Positions 32,551 through 42,775 of a DNA stretch of 64,000 nt are shown here, one piece after another. The stretch is from Neoalteromonas flava (GTDB lineage: Bacteria; Pseudomonadota; Gammaproteobacteria; Enterobacterales; Alteromonadaceae): contig NZ_PEAX01000003.1 in assembly GCF_002807685.1 (NCBI RefSeq), positions 62,001 to 126,000 of the forward strand, given 5' to 3'. Under the pieces are notes generated by a model, which saw only the letters and a list, made by a program, of their open reading frames with translations, was not told where the DNA came from and did no database searches. Position numbers and translations under genes: made by a program. Every line of letters starts with the position of its first letter. The stretch's first letter is position 1.

Positions 32551-34170
32551 ATGATGCAAACAACAACTGACGCCTTTGATTTTATTATTGTTGGTGCAGG
32601 TTCAGCAGGTGCAACGCTGGCGGCGCGCCTGAGCGAGAATCCTGCATGCAAAGTGTGTCTTTTAGAAGCGGGCAGCAAAGATCGTAACCCGTTGATCCAT
32701 ATTCCATTTGGTTTATCACTGCTTTCCCGTGTGGAGGGCATTGGGTGGGGCTATCATACCGCTCCACAGGCACAACTAAATAATCGTGAATTATTCTGGC
32801 CGCGGGGTAAAACCTTGGGCGGTTCGAGTTCAATCAATGCTATGTGTTATATCCGCGGTGATATTCAAGATTACAACGACTGGGCAGCCAACGGCGCGAC
32901 TGGATGGGACTGGGAGTCAGTCTTACCCTTTTTCAAACGATCTGAGAACAATTTGCGTGGTTCTGACGAGTATCATGGCGTGGGTGGTCCACTCAATGTG
33001 GATGATTTACGTCATAAAGACAAATTATCTCATCGCTTCGTTGAGGCAGCCGATGCAGTTGGTTTTAATATCTTGGATGATTTTAATCGCGAAGAGCGTG
33101 AAGGCCTTGGTTTTTATCAGGTCTCACAAGTGGGCGGACAACGGTGCTCAACAGCAAAAGGTTATTTAAAACCGGCCTTACAGCGCAATAACCTAACCGT
33201 TATGACCGGCGTAATGGTCGAGCGTGTGCTGTTAAAGGATGGGCAAGCGACCGGGGTGCAGGCACGTATTGGCGGCAAAGTGCAGCGCTTAAAAGCAACT
33301 CAAGAAGTGATCTTATGTGGTGGTGCAATAAATTCACCGCAGTTGCTGATGCTCTCAGGGATTGGACCGGCTGATCATTTACGTGAGAAAGGGATCCATG
33401 TACAGGTCGATTTGCCGGGAGTGGGGCAAAACTTGCAAGACCACTTAGACGCAATCGTACAACATAGATGCAAAGCGCATGAAGGTTATGCCGTCGCGTT
33501 TTCAGCGTTGCCCAAGTACATCGCCGCAACGTTTAAATACTTGTTTAAGCGTAAAGGACTGTTTTCTTCAAACATTGCAGAGGCAGGTGGCTTTATGCGC
33601 TCTTCTCTGGCGCAAGCGGGGCCTGATATCCAGTTTCACTTTTTACCTGCCATATTAGAAGACCATGGCCGTCACTCGGTATTTGGTTACGGGTATGGCG
33701 TTCATGTCTGTTGCTTGTACCCTAAAAGCCGCGGTGAAATTCGGCTGCAGAGTAACCATCCAGCCGATCATGCGCTGATTGAGCCGAATTATCTTTCTCA
33801 TCCAGACGACCAAAAAGTGATGATAGAAGGGGTGCGTAAGGCAAGAGAAATACTGGCTTCAGCGGGTTTTGAAGAGTTCGCCAGTACCGAACAATCACCG
33901 GGTGCAGAGGCGCAAACTGATGAAGAGATCTTAGCGTTTATTCGGGAAAAATCAGAAACCATCTATCATCCAATCGGTACGTGCAAAATGGGTCAAGAAT
34001 CCGACTCAATGGCGGTAGTCGATCCACAACTACGTGTTTATGGGGTTAAAGGATTGCGTGTGGTTGACGCGTCAGTGATGCCGAGTTTGGTAGGCGGTAA
34101 TACCAATGCGCCTACCATTATGATTGCCGAGCGTGCGGCAGAATTAATCCAACAGGAAACCGCGCTATAA
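32551..34170 (+). CDS. GMC family oxidoreductase (choline/alcohol dehydrogenase-like)
   Basis: A 539-aa FAD enzyme that oxidises an alcohol to an aldehyde. The ADP-binding motif is IVGAGSAGATLAARLSE near the N-terminus. The two GMC signatures are seen in GKTLGGSSSINAMCYIRGD and GGAINSPQLLMLSGIGP. The active-site His is in IYHPIGTCKMG (about residue 475), and the C-terminal GGNTNAPTIMIAERAA is typical. It resembles AlkJ/BetA-type members that pass electrons to the respiratory chain. No betaine genes are adjacent, so a fatty or short-chain alcohol is a fair guess. It is convergent with dld. Confidence 0.88.
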   Translation: MMQTTTDAFDFIIVGAGSAGATLAARLSENPACKVCLLEAGSKDRNPLIHIPFGLSLLSRVEGIGWGYHTAPQAQLNNRELFWPRGKTLGGSSSINAMCYIRGDIQDYNDWAANGATGWDWESVLPFFKRSENNLRGSDEYHGVGGPLNVDDLRHKDKLSHRFVEAADAVGFNILDDFNREEREGLGFYQVSQVGGQRCSTAKGYLKPALQRNNLTVMTGVMVERVLLKDGQATGVQARIGGKVQRLKATQEVILCGGAINSPQLLMLSGIGPADHLREKGIHVQVDLPGVGQNLQDHLDAIVQHRCKAHEGYAVAFSALPKYIAATFKYLFKRKGLFSSNIAEAGGFMRSSLAQAGPDIQFHFLPAILEDHGRHSVFGYGYGVHVCCLYPKSRGEIRLQSNHPADHALIEPNYLSHPDDQKVMIEGVRKAREILASAGFEEFASTEQSPGAEAQTDEEILAFIREKSETIYHPIGTCKMGQESDSMAVVDPQLRVYGVKGLRVVDASVMPSLVGGNTNAPTIMIAERAAELIQQETAL

Positions 34171-34185
34171 ACGCCGATGGCGTTG

Positions 34186-35886
34186 CTAACAACAGCCACA
34201 ATTACGTTTATGTTTATCTAATCCGCCAATGCCTGGATTAAAGGTGTTGGTGGGATCTAGGCTTTTATAAAAGTTCTGTAAACTTGATTCTGCTTGATAC
34301 AAGTGCCCGACATTGTGCTCAGCAGGGTACTTTGCACCGCGTTTATCGAGTTCGCCTAACAGCAATGTTTTGACTGCTTTTGGGTCAACTCCTGACTTCA
34401 AAATATAGTCTTGATGAAACACATGACAAAAGAAATGCCCATAATAGAGCTTTTTTTCGATCATCGAATCAAGCGATTCTGGTAAGTGTTCAACCCAGTC
34501 ACGGTCGTTTCTACGTAAGGCGATATCCAAGGCTAAGATTTCTCCTACCTTGCTAGCATGCATTGTTTGAAAGCGGATTGCTGCGCCAGCGGCAGCAAAT
34601 CGGTGTAAAAAAGCCTTGCTGGATTCGTCAGGCGTACACTCAAAATAGGCTCCGCGAGTTTCATCTGCAAAATAGTCTCGCAAGAACATTTGCGCTTCAG
34701 CGATACCTGCGTCACTCATCTTAAGTATTAGATGATGCTCAAATTCATGTTCAAAGGCTAACAAGCGAGGTGGAAGATGCTGCGGTAGTAAACTCGAAGC
34801 ATGCTGCATTACCCGATCGGAAAGAAAACTCGGTAATAGTGGTAGTTTGTTCAGAGTGCTGTCCAACCGTCCTTTGAATGCAAATAGGCTGGGTAAGCGT
34901 TGAGTACCCAAATGCTGCACGCTTAGAAAGGTGTCTTTGCCATAATGTTTAGCCACAGTAAAGGTATCTCGGTGCATATACTCAGCAACTTCGGGCAGCT
35001 CCGCAAAATGTTGCAACATATGGCGACGCAGTTGCGTCAACGTGTCGGCATTATTCGTTCCGATGTAAAAGGTCTGCTCTTGCTTGGGGACCGCATATGT
35101 ATCTAGACGTACAGCAAATACAGCGATTTTGCCGGCACATCCACTGGCTTCAAACAAACGAGTAGGGTCAGCGTTAAAACGGCTAGGGGTATCGGCATCA
35201 ACGTCGCGCAACCGTGCCGGATAATCCGTCGCGGATGCCTTTTCCGTATGAGCCGTGAGCGCAGTAGCAAAATTGCCTGTCTGCAGATTAGTAAGGATTT
35301 CCACTGGTGATCCACCTAACTCAATACCAAGGTGATTTACCAGCTGCAACTCTCCGCGCTCATTGACCCATGCGAATAAGGCCATTTCTGTGTAAGCAGG
35401 GCCGCGTTTCACCAATGCGCCACCCGAGTTATTTGCAATTCCACCGATCACTGAGGCCCCTAAACACGATGAACCGATCACTGAATGGGGGGCGCGTTGC
35501 AATGGCTTTAAAGTTGTTTCTAAATGGTGCAAGGTAGTGCCTGGGTAGCATAGCACTTGCTGCCCTTCGCCAAGCACCGTCAGCCCGTCGAGGGCGAGAA
35601 TATTAATGATCACGATCTCGCGATCGTAGCCGTCGGCACTGGGGGTAGAACCTTCTGTTAACCCGGTATTGGCAGCTTGCATAATGATAATGGCATTGGC
35701 GTCTATGCAGGCCTGTAAAACTTGCCAAAGGGCGACAAAAGTCTGAGGAAAAACCACAGCTAGTGCATGGCCACCACCAGAGCGCCAACCGCGCCGAAAA
35801 TGTTCGGTTTCACCCTGTCCTGTGCGCACATGTCGGTGACCTGCGATATTGCGCAGCTGCTTGACTAGGTTGTTGGGCATGTTCAA
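34186..35886 (-). CDS. dld: Quinone-dependent D-lactate dehydrogenase
   Basis: A 566-aa peripheral membrane flavoenzyme that oxidises D-lactate to pyruvate and reduces quinone. The FAD-binding PCMH domain contains ANTGLTEGSTPSADGYDREI and SSCLGASVIGGIANNSGGAL. The membrane-binding and cap parts follow, and the end TNTFNPGIGGLDKH is family-typical. The C-terminus then reads KRNCGCC, a Cys-rich tail not expected in the E. coli protein. It is convergent with the GMC gene and on the same strand as the following TetR gene, 27 bases downstream of that gene's stop, so co-transcription is possible. Confidence 0.92.
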   Translation of the reverse strand: MNMPNNLVKQLRNIAGHRHVRTGQGETEHFRRGWRSGGGHALAVVFPQTFVALWQVLQACIDANAIIIMQAANTGLTEGSTPSADGYDREIVIINILALDGLTVLGEGQQVLCYPGTTLHHLETTLKPLQRAPHSVIGSSCLGASVIGGIANNSGGALVKRGPAYTEMALFAWVNERGELQLVNHLGIELGGSPVEILTNLQTGNFATALTAHTEKASATDYPARLRDVDADTPSRFNADPTRLFEASGCAGKIAVFAVRLDTYAVPKQEQTFYIGTNNADTLTQLRRHMLQHFAELPEVAEYMHRDTFTVAKHYGKDTFLSVQHLGTQRLPSLFAFKGRLDSTLNKLPLLPSFLSDRVMQHASSLLPQHLPPRLLAFEHEFEHHLILKMSDAGIAEAQMFLRDYFADETRGAYFECTPDESSKAFLHRFAAAGAAIRFQTMHASKVGEILALDIALRRNDRDWVEHLPESLDSMIEKKLYYGHFFCHVFHQDYILKSGVDPKAVKTLLLGELDKRGAKYPAEHNVGHLYQAESSLQNFYKSLDPTNTFNPGIGGLDKHKRNCGCC

Positions 35887-35913
35887 TCGGTCTCGACAAA
35901 GTGTTTGGGTTAA

Positions 35914-36531
35914 CTATACCGAGTTGGTTCGTGAGGTAAATAAATGCATTGCACAATCGCACATTTCGTCAATGTGTGAACGGTCCGCATAGATCCCATC
36001 AATTAATAGTCGTGCTATGCCATGCATGGTTCCCCATGTTACCTGCGCAAGACGCAATGTATCTTCACTGGCAGGCATGATCCCGATGGCTTGCCAGTGG
36101 CGCGTCATGTCGACCTGTTGTTGGAAGCTTGGATATGCCACGGCTTTTAGCGAATCTGTAGGATTGGCGTTCTTCCATATGGTGCGACCAAACATGAGTT
36201 CATAAAGCTGGGGGTTGTCAGCCGCGTAATAGATGTAGTCGCGGACAAATTGGCGAACCTTTTCGTGCGCAGAAATATCATCACGGGCAAAGATACGCTC
36301 AGCCTCTTCACGCCAACGGGTAAACCCTTGCTCGGTTACGGCGCACAGCAGAGCATTTTTGTCAGCAAAATGGTGATAGAGCGCAGTTCGCGAAACCCCG
36401 ACGGCTTCCGCTAACTTGCGCATCGAAAGGCTTTCAACGCCTCCTTCATTGAGCATTTTCGAGGCCTGCTCAACAAGGCTTTGACGTAAGTTCCCATGAT
36501 GATAGTTGGTTTTACTATGCACCTTTGACAT
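35914..36531 (-). CDS. TetR family transcriptional regulator of fatty acid degradation
   Basis: A 205-aa regulator. The helix-turn-helix is SMRKLAEAVGVSRTALYHHF near residues 30-55. The ligand-binding half includes DNPQLYELMFGRTIWKN, typical of TetR proteins with a C-terminal WHG domain. A GTG at 36555 would add eight residues, but the ATG at 36531 was preferred; neither has a strong ribosome site. It is divergent from the dienoyl-CoA isomerase and fadH genes, with two repeated dyads between, so it probably represses them and itself in the absence of an acyl-CoA ligand. Confidence 0.85.
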   Translation of the reverse strand: MSKVHSKTNYHHGNLRQSLVEQASKMLNEGGVESLSMRKLAEAVGVSRTALYHHFADKNALLCAVTEQGFTRWREEAERIFARDDISAHEKVRQFVRDYIYYAADNPQLYELMFGRTIWKNANPTDSLKAVAYPSFQQQVDMTRHWQAIGIMPASEDTLRLAQVTWGTMHGIARLLIDGIYADRSHIDEMCDCAMHLFTSRTNSV

Positions 36532-36561
36532 GTGCTTCAAATTTTCCACTGACACTTAATC

Positions 36562-36601
36562 TTGACACTGTCAATATAACCCTCTATCTTGACGCTGTCT
36601 A
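36562..36601. promoter_or_regulatory. Tandem operator-like dyads between the TetR and isomerase genes
   Basis: TTGACACTGTCAA (36562-36574) is nearly palindromic, and TTGACGCTGTCTA (36589-36601) is a close copy 27 bases on. The first also contains a -35-like TTGACA. Two copies in a divergent promoter next to a TetR gene strongly suggest the operators for that regulator. Confidence 0.7.
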
Positions 36602-36620
36602 GTTTTTAGTGAGCAGCCTA

Positions 36621-37490
36621 ATGAGCCAATCAACACAACTCGATTTTAGCCATTTGACAACCCTAACGGTGAGTATTGAAGCGCATATTGCCCATATCCA
36701 ATTAGCTCGCCCTGAACAGCTTAACAGTATGGTGCCGAAGTTCTGGCAAGAACTACCTGCAACGGTGCGTCAAATTGATGAGCATGCTGCCGCTCGAGTG
36801 ATTGTGATCTCTTCACAGGGTAAGCATTTTAGTGCCGGTATGGATCTATCCGTTTTTGCCAATATGGCCAAGGATTTCAATGGCGAGCCCGGGCGTCGTG
36901 CCGAACGTCTGCGCCGTATGGTATTGGAATTACAGGATGCTTTTAACGCACTCGAAGAGGTGCGGATGCCCGTGCTGGTCGCTGCACAAGGCGGAGTTAT
37001 TGGCGGGGCAGTCGATATGATCAGCGCCTGTTGCTCACGCTACTGCACAGAAGATGCATTTTTCTGTATTAAAGAGACCGCCATTGGAATGACAGCTGAT
37101 GTGGGAACCTTGCAGCGTTTGCCTCACCTTATTCCACAAGGGCTGGTACGCGAACTGGCCTATACGGGGCGCAACCTCTCGGCGACAGAGGCCTTGCGTT
37201 GTGGCTTGGTTAACCAAATATTTGCCTCACAAGAGGAGATGCTGGAGGGGGTTATGGCGATAGCTCAACAAATTGCCCAGCATTCACCGCTTGCCGTGCA
37301 TGGGTGTAAACACATGATCACCTACACCCGCGATCACAATGTGCGTGACAGTTTGGATCACATGGCGACCTGGCAAGCGGGTATGTTTCAAATGCCAGAC
37401 ATCCAAGCCGCTATGCAAGCACAAAAATCAAGTACACCCGCAACATTTGAAGAGCTTCATTCGCTGCACAGCCGCATGCAAGAGAATTGA
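36621..37490 (+). CDS. Delta(3,5)-delta(2,4)-dienoyl-CoA isomerase-like crotonase
   Basis: A 289-aa crotonase-fold enzyme of unsaturated fatty acid beta-oxidation. Oxyanion-hole blocks are HFSAGMDLSVFANM and QGGVIGGAVDM. The acid residues that mark dienoyl-CoA isomerases are present: Asp in GGAVDMISACC, Glu in CIKETAIGM and Asp in TADVGTLQRLP. That set favours ECH1-type isomerase over hydratase. The ATG at 36621 was chosen over a GTG at 36609. It is followed 60 bases later by fadH, which acts on the same class of intermediates. Confidence 0.86.
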   Translation: MSQSTQLDFSHLTTLTVSIEAHIAHIQLARPEQLNSMVPKFWQELPATVRQIDEHAAARVIVISSQGKHFSAGMDLSVFANMAKDFNGEPGRRAERLRRMVLELQDAFNALEEVRMPVLVAAQGGVIGGAVDMISACCSRYCTEDAFFCIKETAIGMTADVGTLQRLPHLIPQGLVRELAYTGRNLSATEALRCGLVNQIFASQEEMLEGVMAIAQQIAQHSPLAVHGCKHMITYTRDHNVRDSLDHMATWQAGMFQMPDIQAAMQAQKSSTPATFEELHSLHSRMQEN

Positions 37491-39596
<2,106 letters not shown>

Positions 39597-39600
39597 TTAA

Positions 39601-39635
39601 AAAGCTGTCCTTATCAACACAGTAAGGACAGCTTT
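39601..39635. terminator. Terminator after fadH
   Basis: A perfect 13-bp stem (AAAGCTGTCCTTA / TAAGGACAGCTTT) with a nine-base loop starts five bases after the fadH stop and is followed by CTTC. It lies directly before the 3' end of the convergent protease gene and can serve both. Confidence 0.85.
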
Positions 39636-39637
39636 CT

Positions 39638-40825
39638 TCAACTGTTAGTACGCTTGCGCAATAGCAAGACTGCGTTTTGCTGATCAATTTGGAAATTGTA
39701 CTGACTCAGTATATTCATGCCCAGCAATCCTTGTGGGGATACTGTTGGGTCATCGCCCATCATTCTGGATGGGATAACCATCACTGATACATCATCAAAT
39801 TGTAATGGCCCTAACTGCACACTCTTAATCGAGAACATTGGGGCTTGAATATAACCTGCTGCAGTATTGACGCGGAATATACCGATATATTTCGCGGCGA
39901 CTCTTCGACTTAATTGAGACCATGCGCGAGTTGTAATAGCGGTAGTTGAAGCCCCAGTATCTATCATGAGCTTGACCGGATTATTATCCATTGATAATTC
40001 AAGCATGTATTGATTGCCGATCCTTTCGAGAGGGATCCGTGTGGCGCGGCCAAAATTCACCGCCTCTGCCAGAGCTTCACTGCTCGCAATCTCACTGGCG
40101 TCTGTGTCGACAATCTGTTTGCGCGCGAGTATCTGACGCACAGCATCAGCGGCAGGATCATCAAACGGTAATCCTGCTAGTGCATTCTCCATCATGACTT
40201 CGTTGGCTTGTTGCGCATAAGCCTCCGCCAGCAAGATGAGATAGCGGCGTTCATTCGGCGCGATTTGTACTAAAGGCTCAAGTAGCTCAGCCAATAAATC
40301 CCAAGCGCGGTCAAAACGCAGTTGCTCAGTTGCATTTTCAAATAATTGCTCAATTTTTTCCTGTAGTGAAGCGTGAACGTCGGCATCAAATGGTTTATCG
40401 AGCAGCGTGTAAAAATTCACTAGCGCGACATTCAATGGTTTGGTGCGTGCAATCATTTCCGCTTCCAATAGGTGAGCATCTAAGTCGTTGGGGTTGTCGC
40501 GTAAATACTCACGCAGCGCGATAGTCAATTGCGGCCAGTCTTCATCACGAAAGTAGGCGTTAAGATCAGCAAGGCTCAGTGTGGACCTTGTTACTGCTGA
40601 AGTACCTTCTTGTGTGTCTGTATCGGCGAGCAAAGCCACAGGTTGTGACGCATGCTCGAGTACTTCCGTTGAAGGTTTGATGCTTCGCTCACTGTTAGTC
40701 TGATTTGGAGCCGCGGTTATTGCTGTGAGTTCTGAAATGGGAGTAGCGGCAAAGAATAATAAATACAGATTAAGCGCCAATGAAGCAATCAAAGCAGCAA
40801 TTACAAATCGTATTCCCAAGCTCAT
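39638..40825 (-). CDS. Membrane-anchored retropepsin-like aspartic protease
   Basis: A 395-aa protein. A single N-terminal membrane segment (IRFVIAALIASLALNLYLLFF) anchors it with the rest in the periplasm. Residues 80-240 are helical repeats of TPR character. The C-terminal clan AA aspartic protease domain has the active-site motif KLMIDTGASTTAIT (about residue 290) and the later LLGMNILSQYNF. As a single-lobed protease it should act as a dimer. Its target is unknown. It lies 6 bases after the thioesterase gene on the same strand, so it is the third gene of a run with the FFLEELY-motif gene and the thioesterase. Confidence 0.8.
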   Translation of the reverse strand: MSLGIRFVIAALIASLALNLYLLFFAATPISELTAITAAPNQTNSERSIKPSTEVLEHASQPVALLADTDTQEGTSAVTRSTLSLADLNAYFRDEDWPQLTIALREYLRDNPNDLDAHLLEAEMIARTKPLNVALVNFYTLLDKPFDADVHASLQEKIEQLFENATEQLRFDRAWDLLAELLEPLVQIAPNERRYLILLAEAYAQQANEVMMENALAGLPFDDPAADAVRQILARKQIVDTDASEIASSEALAEAVNFGRATRIPLERIGNQYMLELSMDNNPVKLMIDTGASTTAITTRAWSQLSRRVAAKYIGIFRVNTAAGYIQAPMFSIKSVQLGPLQFDDVSVMVIPSRMMGDDPTVSPQGLLGMNILSQYNFQIDQQNAVLLLRKRTNS

Positions 40826-40831
40826 AAGTGC

Positions 40832-41293
40832 TCAACCTTGTTCCTGAACGGGCACAATCATGGCGCCCCCATACGCTTGTTTAAAGGGCTCGGGCATACG
40901 CTTGGGCATACCGCTCGATAATGCAATACAGATAAAGTCAGTTTTAGCGGTAAAGACGGTTTTACTCCGCGTAGCGCAAATAAATTGAAAACGGCGCGAA
41001 AGCGTTAGGCGCTTATCACAAGCGACAATCCAAGTTGCACAAGCAATAGTATCACCTTCATGACAGGCTAATAGATAATCTACTTCATGGCGGCGAATCG
41101 CCATGCCGCGATCGAGTTCCTGATATTGTTCAATACTCAACCCTAAGGCATTGCTGTGCGCCCAGGCCAGTTTCTCAATCTGACTGATATAAGCCACATT
41201 GTTGACATGACCGTAATGATCAATGACCTCAGGTGGCACCTGCCATAACTCAATAAACGGATTAGGTAATTGCCATAAATCGCTTGGGATCAT
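40832..41293 (-). CDS. Acyl-CoA thioesterase, 4HBT hotdog family
   Basis: A 153-aa hotdog-fold thioesterase. The family block VIDHYGHVNNVAYISQIEKL is at about residues 22-41. The catalytic Asp of 4-hydroxybenzoyl-CoA-type enzymes falls at DHYGHVNN, and RRHEVDYLLAC forms the central strand. It should release free acids from short or medium acyl-CoA or acyl-ACP. It overlaps the FFLEELY-motif gene by four bases (ATGA), a pairing kept in marine relatives, and precedes the aspartic protease gene by 6 bases. Confidence 0.82.
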   Translation of the reverse strand: MIPSDLWQLPNPFIELWQVPPEVIDHYGHVNNVAYISQIEKLAWAHSNALGLSIEQYQELDRGMAIRRHEVDYLLACHEGDTIACATWIVACDKRLTLSRRFQFICATRSKTVFTAKTDFICIALSSGMPKRMPEPFKQAYGGAMIVPVQEQG

Positions 41294-42030
41294 GCGCTTA
41301 ACGTCTGTGGTAAGGGGTTGTTATCAGCATTGTAGTCTGCGGCAAATAGTCGCGTCATAATCGCTCTTTCGCGCGACACAATAGGATCGAGAAAAGCACG
41401 AACATCACCTAATTGTTTGAAAGCGGCAAAGCCGTCGGCTAGAAATTCATGTAGCGCTATAACGCCCGCAAGCTCAGCCGGCTTGCGCGCCATTTTGATT
41501 AATAAATTTATGCCTCGAACATGGACTACGTCGGCGAGCTGTAAACCCAGTTGTTCAACAATATCAATTTGTTCAGCGCGCTGTTCAGGGCGACCGACTT
41601 GTCGATAGGCCGAGGCATAATCTAGCGCTGATAAATCGCCATTATCTAACGCATCTCGCGCATCGATCTGAACTAAGGCATCAACCATATCGAGATCAAG
41701 ATCGAAGGACAGTGCATTTAGGCGTAGCGCATCATCTAGTGCTTTTAGCGCCTTTTCCGGTAATACGGCCGCGAGCTTTGGAATGACCCGGGTAAGGTCT
41801 TTATCGCGTTGACTAAAATCTTTAGGCCCATAGAGTTCATCAACAAAGAACTGCATGGCGTCGGCAAACGTCGGCTCGGCGCGCAAATCGGCATGCGTGG
41901 TGAGTAAACGACGGCATTGCCACTCTTGCAACTGCATAACCGCGTCTAGCTTGCCCATTTTTGCAGCAAGGTCGCGACGTGCGTTTACCGTATGAATATG
42001 TTGAATAATTTTTTCTGCACTTAAAGACAC
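41290..42030 (-). CDS. FFLEELY-motif protein of unknown function
   Basis: A 246-aa mostly helical protein. It carries the family motif as QFFVDELYGPKDFSQRDKDL, near residue 61-80, in a helical setting that includes LQEWQCRRLLTTHADL. No signal peptide or membrane segment is seen. Its biochemical role is unknown. It is translationally coupled to the thioesterase gene (ATGA overlap), so a link to acyl-thioester metabolism is a reasonable inference. Confidence 0.72.
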   Translation of the reverse strand: MSLSAEKIIQHIHTVNARRDLAAKMGKLDAVMQLQEWQCRRLLTTHADLRAEPTFADAMQFFVDELYGPKDFSQRDKDLTRVIPKLAAVLPEKALKALDDALRLNALSFDLDLDMVDALVQIDARDALDNGDLSALDYASAYRQVGRPEQRAEQIDIVEQLGLQLADVVHVRGINLLIKMARKPAELAGVIALHEFLADGFAAFKQLGDVRAFLDPIVSRERAIMTRLFAADYNADNNPLPQTLSA

Positions 42031-42163
42031 TGGATATTAAAGCGACAAGTAAACATGGCTATAGGTTGGCGCAAGTCATGTCCTATTACAAGCATGGCGT
42101 TGTTTCTGTTACACTGCGCGCCATCCTTAAATCAAGCAATAGATTGAGCAAGGTTCGAACGTA

Positions 42164-42775
42164 ATGTCTCCTTCACAGGCCGTAATAATGCCCAACGTGC
42201 CAAAAACAACTGCAGTCGACGAATCGCTTGCAGTGGATAAATTAATCGAGCTATTCAATGCGATTTTTAGCGCAGAGAATACTCGTTTGGTTCGCGGTGA
42301 AGGAGAGCCAATTTATATGCCTGCAGATGCAACGAATCCCTATCATAGAATAGAGTTTGCCCACGGTTATTTCAGTAGCGCATTGCATGAAATTGCACAT
42401 TGGTGTATTGCCGGTCGCGCGCGCCGCAAGCTTGTTGACTATGGGTACTGGTATTGCCCAGATGGTCGCAATGCAGAGCAGCAAACTGAGTTTGAAAAAG
42501 TCGAAGTTAAGCCACAGGCGCTGGAATGGGCATTTAGTGTCGCGTGTGGGCGGCGCTTTGGTGTCAGTACCGATAACTTAAACGGCATTGAACCTGATCG
42601 TTTTGCCTTCGCTCAGCAGGTGAAGAAACAATTGGCAAACTACCTTCAAGACGGTTTCCCGCTGCGTGCCCAACGATTTATTAAGGCGTTGCAACACTAC
42701 TATCAAACACCGCCATTAACCTTAGAAAATTGTCTTGAACTGAGCAAGGATTTAGCCGATGCAGCGAAAGTTTAG
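42164..42775 (+). CDS. epmC: Elongation factor P hydroxylase
   Basis: The enzyme that hydroxylates the beta-lysyl-lysine on elongation factor P, the last step of EF-P modification. It is 203 aa, somewhat longer than the usual 180 because of an N-terminal extension. The zinc/iron-binding HExxH-like motif is SALHEIAHWCIAG, and the blocks GYWYCPDGR and EKVEVKPQALEW are typical of YfcM/EpmC. An ATG at 42188 is an alternative start. It overlaps the next gene by 17 bases. The epmC-yfcL-mnmC-fabB grouping matches the enteric order with extra genes inserted. Confidence 0.92.
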   Translation: MSPSQAVIMPNVPKTTAVDESLAVDKLIELFNAIFSAENTRLVRGEGEPIYMPADATNPYHRIEFAHGYFSSALHEIAHWCIAGRARRKLVDYGYWYCPDGRNAEQQTEFEKVEVKPQALEWAFSVACGRRFGVSTDNLNGIEPDRFAFAQQVKKQLANYLQDGFPLRAQRFIKALQHYYQTPPLTLENCLELSKDLADAAKV

